A stretch of DNA of 64,000 nucleotides, taken from Miscanthus floridulus. Lineage: Eukaryota; Streptophyta; Magnoliopsida; Poales; Poaceae. The translations under genes were made by a program, and so were the position numbers. The notes under the pieces were generated by a model that had not been told where the DNA came from, ran no database searches, and was given only the letters and a program-made list of their open reading frames with translations. This document shows, one piece after another, positions 24,235-35,100 of the stretch; within the stretch, counting starts at the first letter, position 1, and the number at the start of each line of letters is the position of its first letter. The DNA lies in NCBI RefSeq assembly GCF_019320115.1, contig NC_089591.1, positions 56,544,078 through 56,608,077 of the forward strand, written 5' to 3'.

Positions 24235-25486
24235 TTCAGGCGCTCACTCTCATAGAGAAAAGGAGAGATCTTTTTGTATCCAAGCACATCACACGCAAAG
24301 GTAGATCAGTTGCTTGTGCAACTACAGATTTGCATCTAATCACGAATGCTCGCACAGACCGTTGCAAATACACGAATTATACAATAGAATATTTTTTTTT
24401 GAATTACACAATACAGCCGAGTAAATTCAACACCATATGTAAACGTTAATATCCATAATTCCGCTTCACCCGCTACTATTATCTTTAGTCAGATTATTGA
24501 AAATTCATAAGGTACTCCCAACTCGAGACGAGTTAATGAGAATTCATCGATATGTGCAAATACTAATAATCATGTTTCGACTTCTTATGTTACTGATTCT
24601 AGCTGAATCAATAAAAATTCACCAGCACGTGCAAATACTAATACTTATGATTTGGCTTCATATATTAATGCTAAACTCTAACCGAATTAAAAGAAACAAC
24701 ATGACTCCACTGCATCATCTATAAGACTATGGAAGATGTCTACTTACCGTTGGCCATACCCATACTACATGGATTTTTTAAAGGATCCCTCTCTGGTTGG
24801 TGAGTTCGTGAGTAAGATAGTAAAACTGCCATGGAACAAGTACATTAGTTTATATCTCGCACAAATGGATGATGTTAGTATAGAAAGTTAGATGAAAATA
24901 CAAACATTCCCTTTATCTCTCACCGATACTACCTTTTCATGGTTTACATCTTTGCCTTCTTGTACTATTGGTTCGTGGTCAATTAGAGGAACAACTTTGT
25001 GAATATTTTAGAAAAACTAATGCAGAAGCTGATCATCATTGAGTCATCGGCTGGTCATAGAGAAAAAGGGACATTGCCAAATGGTATAATCAGCAGAGTT
25101 GATTCGAAAATGAGCAAAAGTTCGGTTGCTAAGGCCAAACGACATAATATTCCTTTTGAACCAATTACAAAGCAAGAAGCAAGTCTATCTATACAAAAAC
25201 GTGCAAAGTGCAAGAAAAAGCTAGATTTGACTTTTCGAAAGCCAGAGGTGTAGTATATTTATCCAGTGACTATCATATCATTGGTAAAGCACAAATTATC
25301 GGAGCGCTTGAGGTATTTATGACCTTTAGGTGAAGGCACATCTTGGTTGAGTAGTTTAGGGTTTTCTAGTGGTGGTTTAATTTGACCCTCAATTTTTAAG
25401 TTTAAATTAGACGCCCAATTCAACCTCCACCGTATTTGGTGCTCACGGGACCTTTCAGTCGAGACTTGCCGCTCTCATCGAGCTTA
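24235..25486. other. AT-rich flank with unassigned ORF at 24999-25253
   Basis: Mostly AT-rich non-coding DNA. The plus-strand ORF 24999-25253 (84 aa) is Lys-rich, with composition like real protein (RAKCKKKLDLTFRKPEV at its end). Upstream sequence is full of stops. It could be the remnant of a retroelement or host gene. I do not recognise it and give it no function. Confidence 0.25.
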
Positions 25487-25765
25487 GGCCCTGTTTGGTT
25501 CCAAATAAGTCACCTACTTATAAGTTAAAAGGTGAAAAAAGTGACTTATTTTATCAAACACCACTAACTTATAAGTCACCAATGCTTATAAGTTTTAAGT
25601 TGGTTCACCCCTGCTTAAAACTTATAAGTCACCCTTTTCGCGTGGGGCCCACACCTTTAATGAACTTATAAGTCATCTACAACCAAACAGGCATGACTTA
25701 TAAGTCACTGATTTTCAGTCACCTGACTTAATAAGTCACCTGACTTATGAAAACCAAACAGGGCC
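25487..25765. mobile_element. Tourist/PIF-like MITE, 279 bp
   Basis: Inverted ends GGCCCTGTTTGGTT and AACCAAACAGGGCC (with one extra A inside), TTA on each side (25484-25486, 25766-25768). The interior is full of AACTTATAAGTCAC-type palindromes. This is a well-preserved copy. Confidence 0.85.
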
Positions 25766-26096
25766 TTAACCATGCATTACTGGCTGCTATTGCCCTGTTG
25801 GTTTGGCCAAGCTAACTACTAGCAGTGTTAATATAGATTCTTGGAAGGGAACCCAAGGATTCGGGGGCACCGCTCACATCCACCCCCTTTAGGCTAAGTG
25901 TAAATCCAACATAAGGTGACATTAACTAAAATTTAGATATGGAAGAGAGTATATCTTTACTTGAATTTTGGTTTTATTCTCTTTTATACGCATTCTGTTT
26001 GTGAAGAAGAAAGAAAGGAAAAAGGAAAGCGAAAAATTCAAGCATGAGAGGAAATATTTTTAGAACACGAACACAAACGTAGCAAGGTTGTATAAG

Positions 26097-26300
26097 ATAC
26101 TACGTCCGTCCAAACGACGATGCAATTCTAGATCTGATCAAAGTCAAACTATCTTGGGTTTGATTATTTTTTAAAATATTATCAAAATGTATAAATCCAA
26201 ATAAATATACTATAAAAAATATTCCATGATGAATATAATAATATTTATTTCGTACCATAAATATTAGCATATATTTTTTAGAATTACACAGTACAATGCA
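26097..26300. mobile_element. Stowaway-like element, one end eroded
   Basis: TACTACGTCCGTCCAAACGA followed by GATGCAATTCTAGA resembles the usual terminal and subterminal sequence of grass Stowaway MITEs. The opposite end is AT-rich and does not show a clear inverted copy, so only one end is supported. Confidence 0.4.
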
Positions 26301-27390
26301 GACGCCCACAACATGAACGCACGTACACTTACCCCTACGAGCATCTCTGAAGAACTGAGCCGGCAGATCTCGAGATTTATGAAGTCATCACTGGCGCCTC
26401 GCTGTCAAGCATAACGTCGTTAAATCCTGAAATAAATCCAGAAAAATACGAGCACCCGTGTCAAGTCGAGGACTTAAACCTGGATGAATAGGTTCTACCA
26501 CCAAGAACCTAAACAGCTGATCTATGATCAGTTCACATCTCTTTATATATATAAATTGGTTAAATTTTAAATATTTGAGTTTTAGCCCTGTTCTAGAATG
26601 GAATTTTTTTGCACGCAAGGAGGAAAATATTTGCGCGGCATAGCCCAATTCGATCGGATTGGATCCGGGCTCCGGCTGGCTCCGTCCTCCGTGTACGGCC
26701 TAGCCCGAGCTTGGGTCCAAAACCTACGGCGCAGCACAGCGCAGGGGATGCGGAGCGGGCAGGACGGGCCCACGGCAATATCCCGGATCTCACTGCCAGC
26801 GGATACGCTCGATCCGGGCTCGCTGACCCAGAAATCCTCTGTAGGTCGAAAGCTCCGGCTGCCCTGCCATCTTCTGCGCCGACTCTCCCGTATGTCCTCC
26901 CCTGTTGCCGCTCGGTGGCGCTTCCCCTTCCGTTGCACTGGTCGCGGATGCCAATCCCGTCGCCGTCGTACACTCCGCTAGTCCGCTTCGTGAATCCGTG
27001 ATTGCTTCCCCGCCGCGGTCCACACAGGCTACGACGGCTAGCTGCCCGCTAGGGGCGCTGTGGATAAGGCCTCTGCTGTTATGGGCCGGGCGAGACGGCG
27101 AGGGCCGCCGAGGCCTGACCGCCTGAGGACCTGAGGTCATAGGCCGGCCGGGCGCGCATGCAGCCTGCGTACGAGCAGGTACCGGCGTACTGCGCCCTCG
27201 CGCGTACGGTACATTAGGAGTACTACAGCTACAGGGTGCAGTACATGCAGTCATGCTGCAGCGGCAGCGCGGAAAGCACATGGCGATGATTCCGTGGGTG
27301 AAAAGACGCGATGCCGGAGCGGCCAAATCCGCGGCGTCAGTGCGGGCACTGTTGGACGGGATCGTGCGGGGAGATTTTGCTCCGCTAGAC
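26301..27390. other. GC-rich region, no gene recognised
   Basis: From about 26600 to 27370 the GC content is high and six-frame ORFs overlap on both strands (longest 26790-27326 minus). None carries a recognisable motif or convincing splice sites. It may be an old captured gene fragment or promoter island. Confidence 0.3.
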
Positions 27391-27394
27391 TCCC

Positions 27395-27705
27395 ACTACC
27401 TATCCCATAAAACATTTGGACATATATATATATATATATAATATTAAATATAAACTAAAAAAATAAATAATTACACAATTTATGACTAATTTGTGAGATG
27501 AATCTTTTAAGTCTAATTATTTCATAATACGACGATGTGGTGATACGGTAACACATGTGCTAAAGATGAATTAATTAGGCTTAATAAATTTGTCTCGTGA
27601 ATTATCGACAGATTCTATAATTTATTTTTTATTAGTAACTGAACACCTTTATGCGACACCCCATGTGACAAACCGACGTGACATCCAAAACTTTACGCCC
27701 GGCCT
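27395..27705. mobile_element. MITE of the GAGACGAATCTTTTAAGCCTAAT type
   Basis: Contains GTGAGATGAATCTTTTAAGT, AATTAGGCTTAATAAATTTG and TCTCGTGAATTA, which recur in both orientations in this window (30455, 31085, 31397). It includes a (TA)n microsatellite at 27423-27441. Ends are approximate. Confidence 0.55.
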
Positions 27706-27713
27706 TAGCATTA

Positions 27714-30374
27714 GACTGACTCCAACAGCGTGAACCCAAACCTCATACCCATTTCACACTTTAGGTAACACACAGTAAAATAGTTACCTACCCATATCTT
27801 CACCTCTCCAACAGAGGCCCCGAGGCAGCAACCCTAAATCCCGCCGCCGGCTGCAGATTTCGTGCCTCCGTGCATGCGCCGCCACCCGCCCGCCTCCTTC
27901 CCGACCAAGTGTCGAGCCTCTCCCTCCCTCCTCGCCGAGCAGAGGCCCCGCCGACGAGCTCTTGACCCGCGGTCGGCGAGATCCAGGCGCGCGCGGCGAT
28001 GCCTCCCCGGATCCAAGCGATGGTGGCTCCCCAAGCTCGCGCGTGGCAACGGCTCCCCCAAGCTCGCGCTCGGTGGCGGACCCCCGACGCTCTCTCCTTC
28101 GTCACCTCCTCCCGCGGCGGCCCGCCTCCTCCACTCCACTCCTCCCAGAAATCCGCCTCGCCACGCCGCGCCGCTCCGGGCGCTCCTGAAAGGTCCTAAT
28201 ATGGCTAGAGGGGGGGGTGAATAACCTATTTAAAAATCTACAAATTAACTAGAGCAATTTGATTAGTATGACAAATAGCGTAATGCAAACTTGCTCTAGC
28301 TCTACAAGGGTTGCAAGCCACCTATCCAACAATTCTAGTTGCAATGATTACTTAGGCACACAAACTTGCTACTCCAAAGAGCTCAACTAGATGAATATAA
28401 ATAATAAAGCAAGCTCTCAATTCTAATTACACTAAAGAGCTTGTATCAACTAGTTTGCAAGAATGTAAACAAGTAAGTAGGGTGATTATACCACAGTGTA
28501 GGGGATGAACCAATCACAAGATGAAGATCAAGCCAATCACCAGGAGAATGCAAATGACAAGAGACAACCGATTTTTCTCCTGAGGTTCACGTGCTTGCCA
28601 ACACGCTAGTCCCCGTTGTGTCGACCAACACTTGGTGGTTCGGCGGCTAAGAGGTGTTTCACAAACCTCGTCCACACGATAGGACACCGCAAGAACCGAC
28701 CCACAAGTGAGGTAACTCAATGACACGAGCAATTTACTAGAGTTACCTTTCGGCACTCCGCCGGGGAAGGTACAACTCCCCTTACAATCACCGGAGATGG
28801 CCACAAACAATCACCAACTCGTGCCGATCCTCCACCACTGCTCCAACCGTCTAGGTGGTGGCAATCACCAAGAGAAACAAGCGAAATCCGCAGCGCAACA
28901 CGAATACCAAGTGCCTCTAGATGCAGTCACTCAAGCAATGCACTTGGATTCTCTCCCAATCTCACAATGATGATGGATCAATGATGGAGATGAGTAGCAG
29001 GGCTTTGGCTAAGCTCACAAGGATGTTATGTCAATGAAAATGTGCAAGAAGTCTCTCTTGAGCCGGCCATGGGGCTATAAATAGAGCCCCCATCAAATAG
29101 AGCCGTTATACCCTTTCACTGGGCAAAACGCGCTCTGACCGGACGCTCTGGTCATACCGACCGGACACTGGCCCTCAGCGTCTGGTCGCCCGATGGACGC
29201 CACGCGTCACCAGCTTCAAACGCTGTTCGTCAGATTTCAACGGCTACGAAGCTGACCGGACGCTCCGGTCAAAACTGACCGGATGCTGAAGCCCCAGCGT
29301 CCGGTCGTTTCCAGTAAGCTCCCCGAGGCATGTTTTTTCGACCGGACGCGTCCGGTCCACCTTGACCGGACGCAGACCAGCGTCCGGTGCTCAACCCTAG
29401 CGACTGTGTCGTCTGACAGCTCGACCGGACGCAGCCCTTCAGCGTCCGGTCGCTGAGTGACCCAGCGTCCGGTCAGTAGACCGACACTAGCATCATTTCG
29501 ACCAACTCCATTTGAACTCTAACTTCTTCACCCTTGCTCAAGTGTGCCAACTACCAATAATTTTGCATCCGACGCAATAGAAAATAGACATTTTATTTTC
29601 CCGAAAGCGCCGAATCCCGCCTCGCAAGCTCGGCGGGAGGGAGAGAGGGACCCAAACCCATCTCAACCCTGCAAACACATTGTGCACATATGTTAGCATA
29701 TTTTCACAAATATTATCAAGGGTGTTAGCACTCCACTAGATCCTAAATGCATATGCAATTAGTTAGAGCATCTAGTGGCACTTTGATAACCGCATTCCGA
29801 TACGAGTTTCACCCCTCTTAATAGTACGGCTATCTATTCTAAATGTGATCACACTCACTAAGTGTCTTGATCACTAAAACAAAATGGCTCCTACATTTTA
29901 TACCTTTGCCTTGAGCCTTTTGTTTTTCTCTTTCTTCTTTTCCAAGTTTAAGCATTTGACCATCACCATGCCATCACCATTGTCATGATCTTTGTCATTG
30001 CTTCATCACTTGGAGTAGTGCTACCTATCTCATAATCACTTTGATAAACTAGGTTAGCACTTATGGTTTTATCAATTAACCAAAACCAAACTAGAGCTTT
30101 CAGCTCCTCGCCTCGAGCCCACCTCGCCCCGCCGGCCGCGCTCCGCCGCGGACCCGCCTCATCGAGTCGAGCCGGCTGCGCCCTGCCCCAACGGCACCAT
30201 AGGGCCCACCACTACATGTTTGCGTCGTCTCTCTTCAAAGACCCAGGATTGCCTTCCGACTCGGTGAGTACGCAGAATGGGTACCTAGTTTTGGTCTTCC
30301 GTTGGAGGAGGTTTTGGGTACATAAAACACTATGCATGACGTATTTTTAGGGATATGTCGTGTTGGAGGCAGTC
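27714..30374. mobile_element. PIF/Harbinger-like element with GC-rich cargo, split by a solo LTR
   Basis: Left end GACTGACTCCAACAGCG and right end (reverse complement) GACTGCCTCCAACACG are inverted repeats. TTA lies outside each end (27711-27713, 30375-30377). The interior is GC-rich and looks like a genic fragment (27820-28186 continuing at 30108-30260), with a possible donor GGTGAGTACG near 30263. Removing the nested LTR and one GCTCC leaves about 740 bp. No transposase, so non-autonomous; classification from the 3-bp duplication is tentative. Confidence 0.6.
28187..30102 (-). mobile_element. solo LTR with perfect 5-bp target duplication
   Basis: 1916 bp, reading on the minus strand from TGAAAGCTCTAGTTTGG to AGGACCTTTCA. 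GCTCC directly flanks both ends (28182-28186, 30103-30107), the LTR-retrotransposon signature. No internal domain remains, so it arose by LTR-LTR recombination. It has a TATA-type CTATAAATAG near 29083 and an ACCGGACGC / GCGTCCGGT array at 29130-29480. It is a sister copy of 20934-24234 in inverted orientation, and preserves the target site that CACTA hit there. Confidence 0.93.
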
Positions 30375-30454
30375 TTAGCCACACCTACAGCGGCCAATGC
30401 CAGTAGTTGTACTATACCGCCCGGCTGATTCCCATCAATTTGGCACCGTCCAAA

Positions 30455-30755
30455 ATTCGATGCCTTTGGAATTGGAGCTAATCCACAGCTTTGGTGGAAG
30501 ATGCCCCGCTTAGATTCCAAAAATTTTCAAACCAAAGTATCACATCGAATCTTGCGGCATATGTAATGGAGTACTAAATATAGACGAAAAATAAAACTAA
30601 TTGCACAGTTAGGTGAAAAATCGCGAGACGAAACTTTCAAACCTAATTAGTCCATAATTAGATACTAATTATCAAATACAAACGAAAGTGCTACAGTAGC
30701 CAAACTAATAGCCAAACCCAAAAATTTTAGGAACTAAACGCGCCCGTAATACTCC
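30455..30755. mobile_element. MITE upstream of APT, copy 1
   Basis: Contains AACTAATTGCACAGTTAG, CGCGAGACGAAACTTTCAAA, CCTAATTAGTCCATAATTAG and GAAAGTGCTACAGTAGCC, a widespread grass MITE family. The ends (TTCCAAAAATTTTCAAACC and CCAAAAATTTTAGGAACT) are partly inverted. Boundaries are approximate. Confidence 0.65.
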
Positions 30756-31084
30756 TACGTTTACACGTCTAGCAGTAGAAACCTCTTCATTTATCAACAC
30801 ATGCCACGCTGTCATTTGATCTTGGCATCACTACTACTAGTGTTCTAAGTAGCTGTGCACCCATACACCAACTACCCTGGGCAATGCGTAGACGTGTCAC
30901 GAGTCATTCCGTAGAAGAAAAAGTCATGCGGTGATGCAGGGCAGCAGCCTATCGCTTGCTCGCTCGCTAGCCTACTCGCGTCTTGACACTCTCAGGCATG
31001 CAAGCTATTCAGCCATGCAAGAGCTAGTAGGCAAGGTTCTTCCGGCCGGCCGGCTGCGGCTAGCATAGGTGCTGCTGCGACACT

Positions 31085-31375
31085 GTTGGCGTTTGGGAGC
31101 TAGCTTCAGGCAAAATCTGGCATAAAGATTTGGGTCCAGTTTGCAAAAAAATTTTGCAAAATTTTTCACATTTCCATCACATCGAATCTTTAGACACATG
31201 CATGAAGTATTAAATATAAATAAAAAATAAAACTAATTACACAGTTTAGACGAAATCCACGAGACGAATCTTTTAAGCCTAATTAGACTATGATTGGACA
31301 CTATTTGCCAAATAACAACGAAAACGCTACAATAGCCATTTTGCAAATTTATTTGCATCTAAACAAGGCCTTGGG
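31085..31375. mobile_element. MITE upstream of APT, copy 2
   Basis: Same family and orientation as 30455-30755: ACTAATTACACAGTTTAGAC, GAGACGAATCTTTTAAGCCT, AACGAAAACGCTACAATAGC. It ends in GCATCTAAACAAGGCC. Similar inner repeats TTTGCAAAA occur at both ends. Confidence 0.65.
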
Positions 31376-31396
31376 CAACCACGGCAGGCTAGGCCG

Positions 31397-31560
31397 GCGT
31401 TTAGTTTCAGTGCACTGTAGTATTTTATTTGTATTTGGTAATAATTATCTAATCGTTGACTAATTAGGCTTAAAACGTTCGTCTCGCAAAGTACAACCAA
31501 ACTGTGCAATTAGTTTTTGATTTCGTCAACATTTAGTACTCCATGCATGTACCACAAGTT
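31397..31560. mobile_element. truncated MITE upstream of APT, copy 3 (reverse)
   Basis: The same family in opposite orientation: GGCGTTTAGTTTCAGTGCAC at the left end, then GACTAATTAGGCTTAAAACG, TTCGTCTCGCAAAGTACAAC and AACTGTGCAATTAGTTTTTG. The far end is missing or diverged. Confidence 0.6.
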
Positions 31561-31975
31561 TGATATGACAAGGAATCTTCTTTTTACATATAGCCAAAGT
31601 TTGGATTTTGATGAAATTAAACATGTCCTAGTCGAGGTAGCAACTGTAGACAAATCTCCAGTGCTGACACGGCTACTGCTGGCTCGTGAACAGGACAGAG
31701 AGGGGTCGGGGGGGGAGAGAGAGGAGACGGAGAAAGAGGTTTGGCCACTGACCACTGGGCACTGACTGACCAGCAAGGTGAGCGAGGCTGAACTGGGCTT
31801 GCCCTTCTCTAAAATCACTAGTAGGAGTAAAACACTGCGCAATGGTGGTCCCGGCGGCCGGTTTCCAATCCAAAGATGGAGTCTTAACCCTATCTCTCTC
31901 TCACTGTCACAGACACATCCCTTGGTACTTGCTACGGCCACCTCGTGGCTGTACCTGGTCTCGGCTTGCCGTGAT

Positions 31976-31983
31976 TATTTATA
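31976..31983 (+). promoter_or_regulatory. putative TATA box of APT
   Basis: TATTTATA lies 184 bases upstream of the APT start codon, in a stretch that changes from AT-rich MITE sequence to moderate GC. A transcription start near 32010 would give a leader of about 150 bases. Position and sequence suit a plant TATA box; nothing else tests it. Confidence 0.45.
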
Positions 31984-32166
31984 CACACCTCCAGCGGCCG
32001 CTCAAAGCGACAGCTGGAGATCAGAGGGAGGAACTGAGCTGAGGATCGAGGTCAGGGAACAAGCAAGCAGCCATACCCATAGCCAGGTCGTGAGGGAAGG
32101 GCTGTAAGCCGGCAGTGATTTTCATCCAAGTGAGGCCAGAGCGTCGATCGGTTTGACCTCGTGGAT

Positions 32167-35100
32167 ATGGGGGAGCAGGAGAACAACAAGATCGGCGGCG
32201 GCGGCGGCGGCGGCGGCAACAACGCCATGGCGGTGGACGAGGCGGCCTCGGCGAAGGGCAAGAGCGTTGGCGCCGCGGACCCGCGCCTGCAGGGCATTTC
32301 CGACGCCATCCGCGTCGTCCCCCACTTTCCCAAGCCAGGTCCGCCCCCTCGTCTCCAACACAATCATTCGGTTGACTCGGACGAACCGCACGCGCGGCGC
32401 GAGGAGGCCTCGATCGGGCACGCACGCACGCACGTCGGCGTCCCGGGCACACGGGAGCATGTTGTTCATTTCATTCCATTCTTTGGCGGCCGCCTCATGC
32501 GTTTGCGCATGCAGGGATCATGTTCAACGACATCACGGAGCTGCTGCTGCGGCCGGGCGTGTTCAAGGACGCCGTGGACATGTTCGTCGAGCGCTACCGC
32601 GGCATGGGCATCGCCGCCGTCGCAGGTAAATCAAATCGGGAACCGACCACCGAGCTAACCAGTCATCATCATTGGTTCGTCATGACAAGCGGAGCTGCCG
32701 CCGCCTGCCTGCCTGCGCTCGCGAGTCGCGACCAGCACCACTGGCGCCGGCCGTTCACTTTCCTTAGGCGGTATCTAGATCGGTGTCTAAAGCTTTGGTG
32801 TCACATGGGATATGGGATATTACATGGGTATCGAATGTGTTCGGATATTAATAAAAAGATAAATTTCAAAATTCGTTCCGATAAATTTATTAAACATAAT
32901 TAATCTGTCATTAGTATATGTGTTAATGTAGTACTTCATTGTTAAATCATGAACTAATTAGGCTTAAAAGATTTATCTTGCAAAGTAGTCACATTCCTTG
33001 CCATTAGTTATTTTTAATCTATATTTAATACTCGAATGAGTCGAACATTCGATGTAATTGGTATAAAGTTTTGGCGGGGGAACAGTGACCCTGTGCGGCC
33101 GCCGCTCGGTGCTGTGCTGTCGTCAATTCCCGCCTGACGCTGGGGGTACTGGGCGGGCGCGGCGCGGTGGTGTTCTGAGATTCCGTAATATCTTTGGGGC
33201 AGATCTTCCGTGCTCCTTTTGTCCCCCACGCTTTGTCGTTCGCTCGTTGCGATCAGCCGATCAAGGTCATGTCATCACTCACCACCATCACCACCACCTA
33301 CGCATTTTTTTAATCTCTCGTTCGCTCTCGCCTACAAATACTCCTACAATCTACTCCTGCTGCGCTGTTTACAGTAAAATAAATAAATCCTGCAGCAGCT
33401 ACACCTGCAAAGCAGTTGGGGACTAGGTGATCGAGTTCAATGTTGATACCAAGTCCTAAAATATGCTGATTCTAGTCCTCTCTCAATCATCTAATCACCT
33501 GACGTTCTATCTGGCCCTGTGTAATAATTCAGGGGTCCAATGCCGCCGAGCTCAGCTGGGAGGGCAGGTCGAGGACCATCTGCTCGCTTACGTGCGGGCC
33601 TGCGGGCGTGTGCGTTGGTTTATGGCCGGCATGGGGGCCACGGCAATGGTCTCGCGTCAGTGCCCTGGCCGCTGGGTCGTGTCCGGCCGCGCTGCGCCAC
33701 GGCGTCCCGTCCCTGGGGGCCGCCGGGGTTTTTTGTTTGCCTCGGTTCGGTGGTCCAGCGGAATCCCGCGCATTCAATGCCAGGATCGGAGGGCATGTCG
33801 ACGGCTGCTGATTGGGCGGGGTCGGTCGATCGAGCTCAGCTCTCGGCGCGATCTCATGAGTAGCGACTGTGCGAGTGGGACGTGCCTCGTGTGTGCCGGG
33901 GCGGGGACCGGCGGGGTGGTGGTGGTGGTGGCGGCGGGCGCCGTGGTGGGGCGCCGCCGCGATCCTGATCGAACGGCTGCGGTCGTGCACATGCGGTGTC
34001 GGCTCGGACGCCGAGATGTGGTCGCGCTTTCCTTGTAATTTGTCCTCCATCGTCCACTCCTAGTCCTCCTAGTCCTGCGATCTGCGCATGGCCTGGTCCC
34101 GTGCGGGGCTCTGCATGTGCACAGTGATCTCCTGTTGGTCGTGACAGCTGCCAAAGTAGAGCATCACTTGTGTGGTGGAGTGTTGCGGTTCGCTCGGGGG
34201 ATTTGCTTCATCTTCATCATCAAAAAACAGCTTGTCCGGTGCTCGTGTTCCTTGTATGGCATCTTCTTGGACGGCACTGTCTGGACGACCTCTATTTTTG
34301 CACCCTTTGGTTTCTCTTCTATTTACAGTCATTGCGGTTTTTGCTGTGTTACATAAAGATATCAAGTTACTCTTTTGATCACATGAGGAATGTCTGAAAG
34401 TGTTTTTACCGCAGCCATGCATAATCATGTTCAAATCTAACTTCATATATATCCTCCTCTCAAACTTAATTATCATGTGACCAAGTCTTCATATTTTGCT
34501 AGGGATTGAAGCCAGAGGATTCATCTTTGGCCCAGCCATTGCGCTAGCCATTGGAGCAAAGTTCATACCACTACGTAAACCTAAGAAGCTTCCAGGTGAT
34601 ATGGGTGGAGAATTAAATACCAACATAACTTTTATAAATTAGGTCACACATAATTTTGGCTTCAACGGTGTTGGGGAAGCGAAGGGCTATTGTATCTTGA
34701 ATATATTGGACTGTAAACTTTTTACTCAGAAAATGAATATAACACCATATGCTACATACTCTAGACCATATCATGCCATATATAGCTACCACATCAGCAA
34801 AAACAATAACGATATATGGATCTGTCGCTTTTTATTTCACCGTGAAACCCAAAGATACCAATATATGCCACATGGTAAAAAGCATGTCATAGGATTGTTA
34901 CTAGGTGGAAGTATCATTATACAAAAGTATATTATTAACTGTATTTTTTTTAAAGCAAACCGTAACTAGCTGGACACTCATTGTAGTGTGCTGTTTTGTT
35001 ACAGTTCCCACAGATAATAATTGTTGCTTTTATAACATTATAGGTGAGGTATTTTCTGAAAGTTATGTACTTGAGTATGGGATGGATTGTTTGGAGATGC

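Noticed and set aside
26790..27326. 178-aa minus-strand ORF
   Set aside because: High-GC artefact with competing ORFs in other frames; no conserved residues seen.
20934..30102. Considered as one LTR retrotransposon with two LTRs
   Set aside because: The two LTRs are in inverted orientation, no gag-pol lies between them, and the second has its own perfect target duplication.
33463..34154. Long ORFs inside APT intron 2
   Set aside because: They lie between two well-supported APT exons, in GC-rich repeats (poly-Val, poly-Pro translations); no domain.
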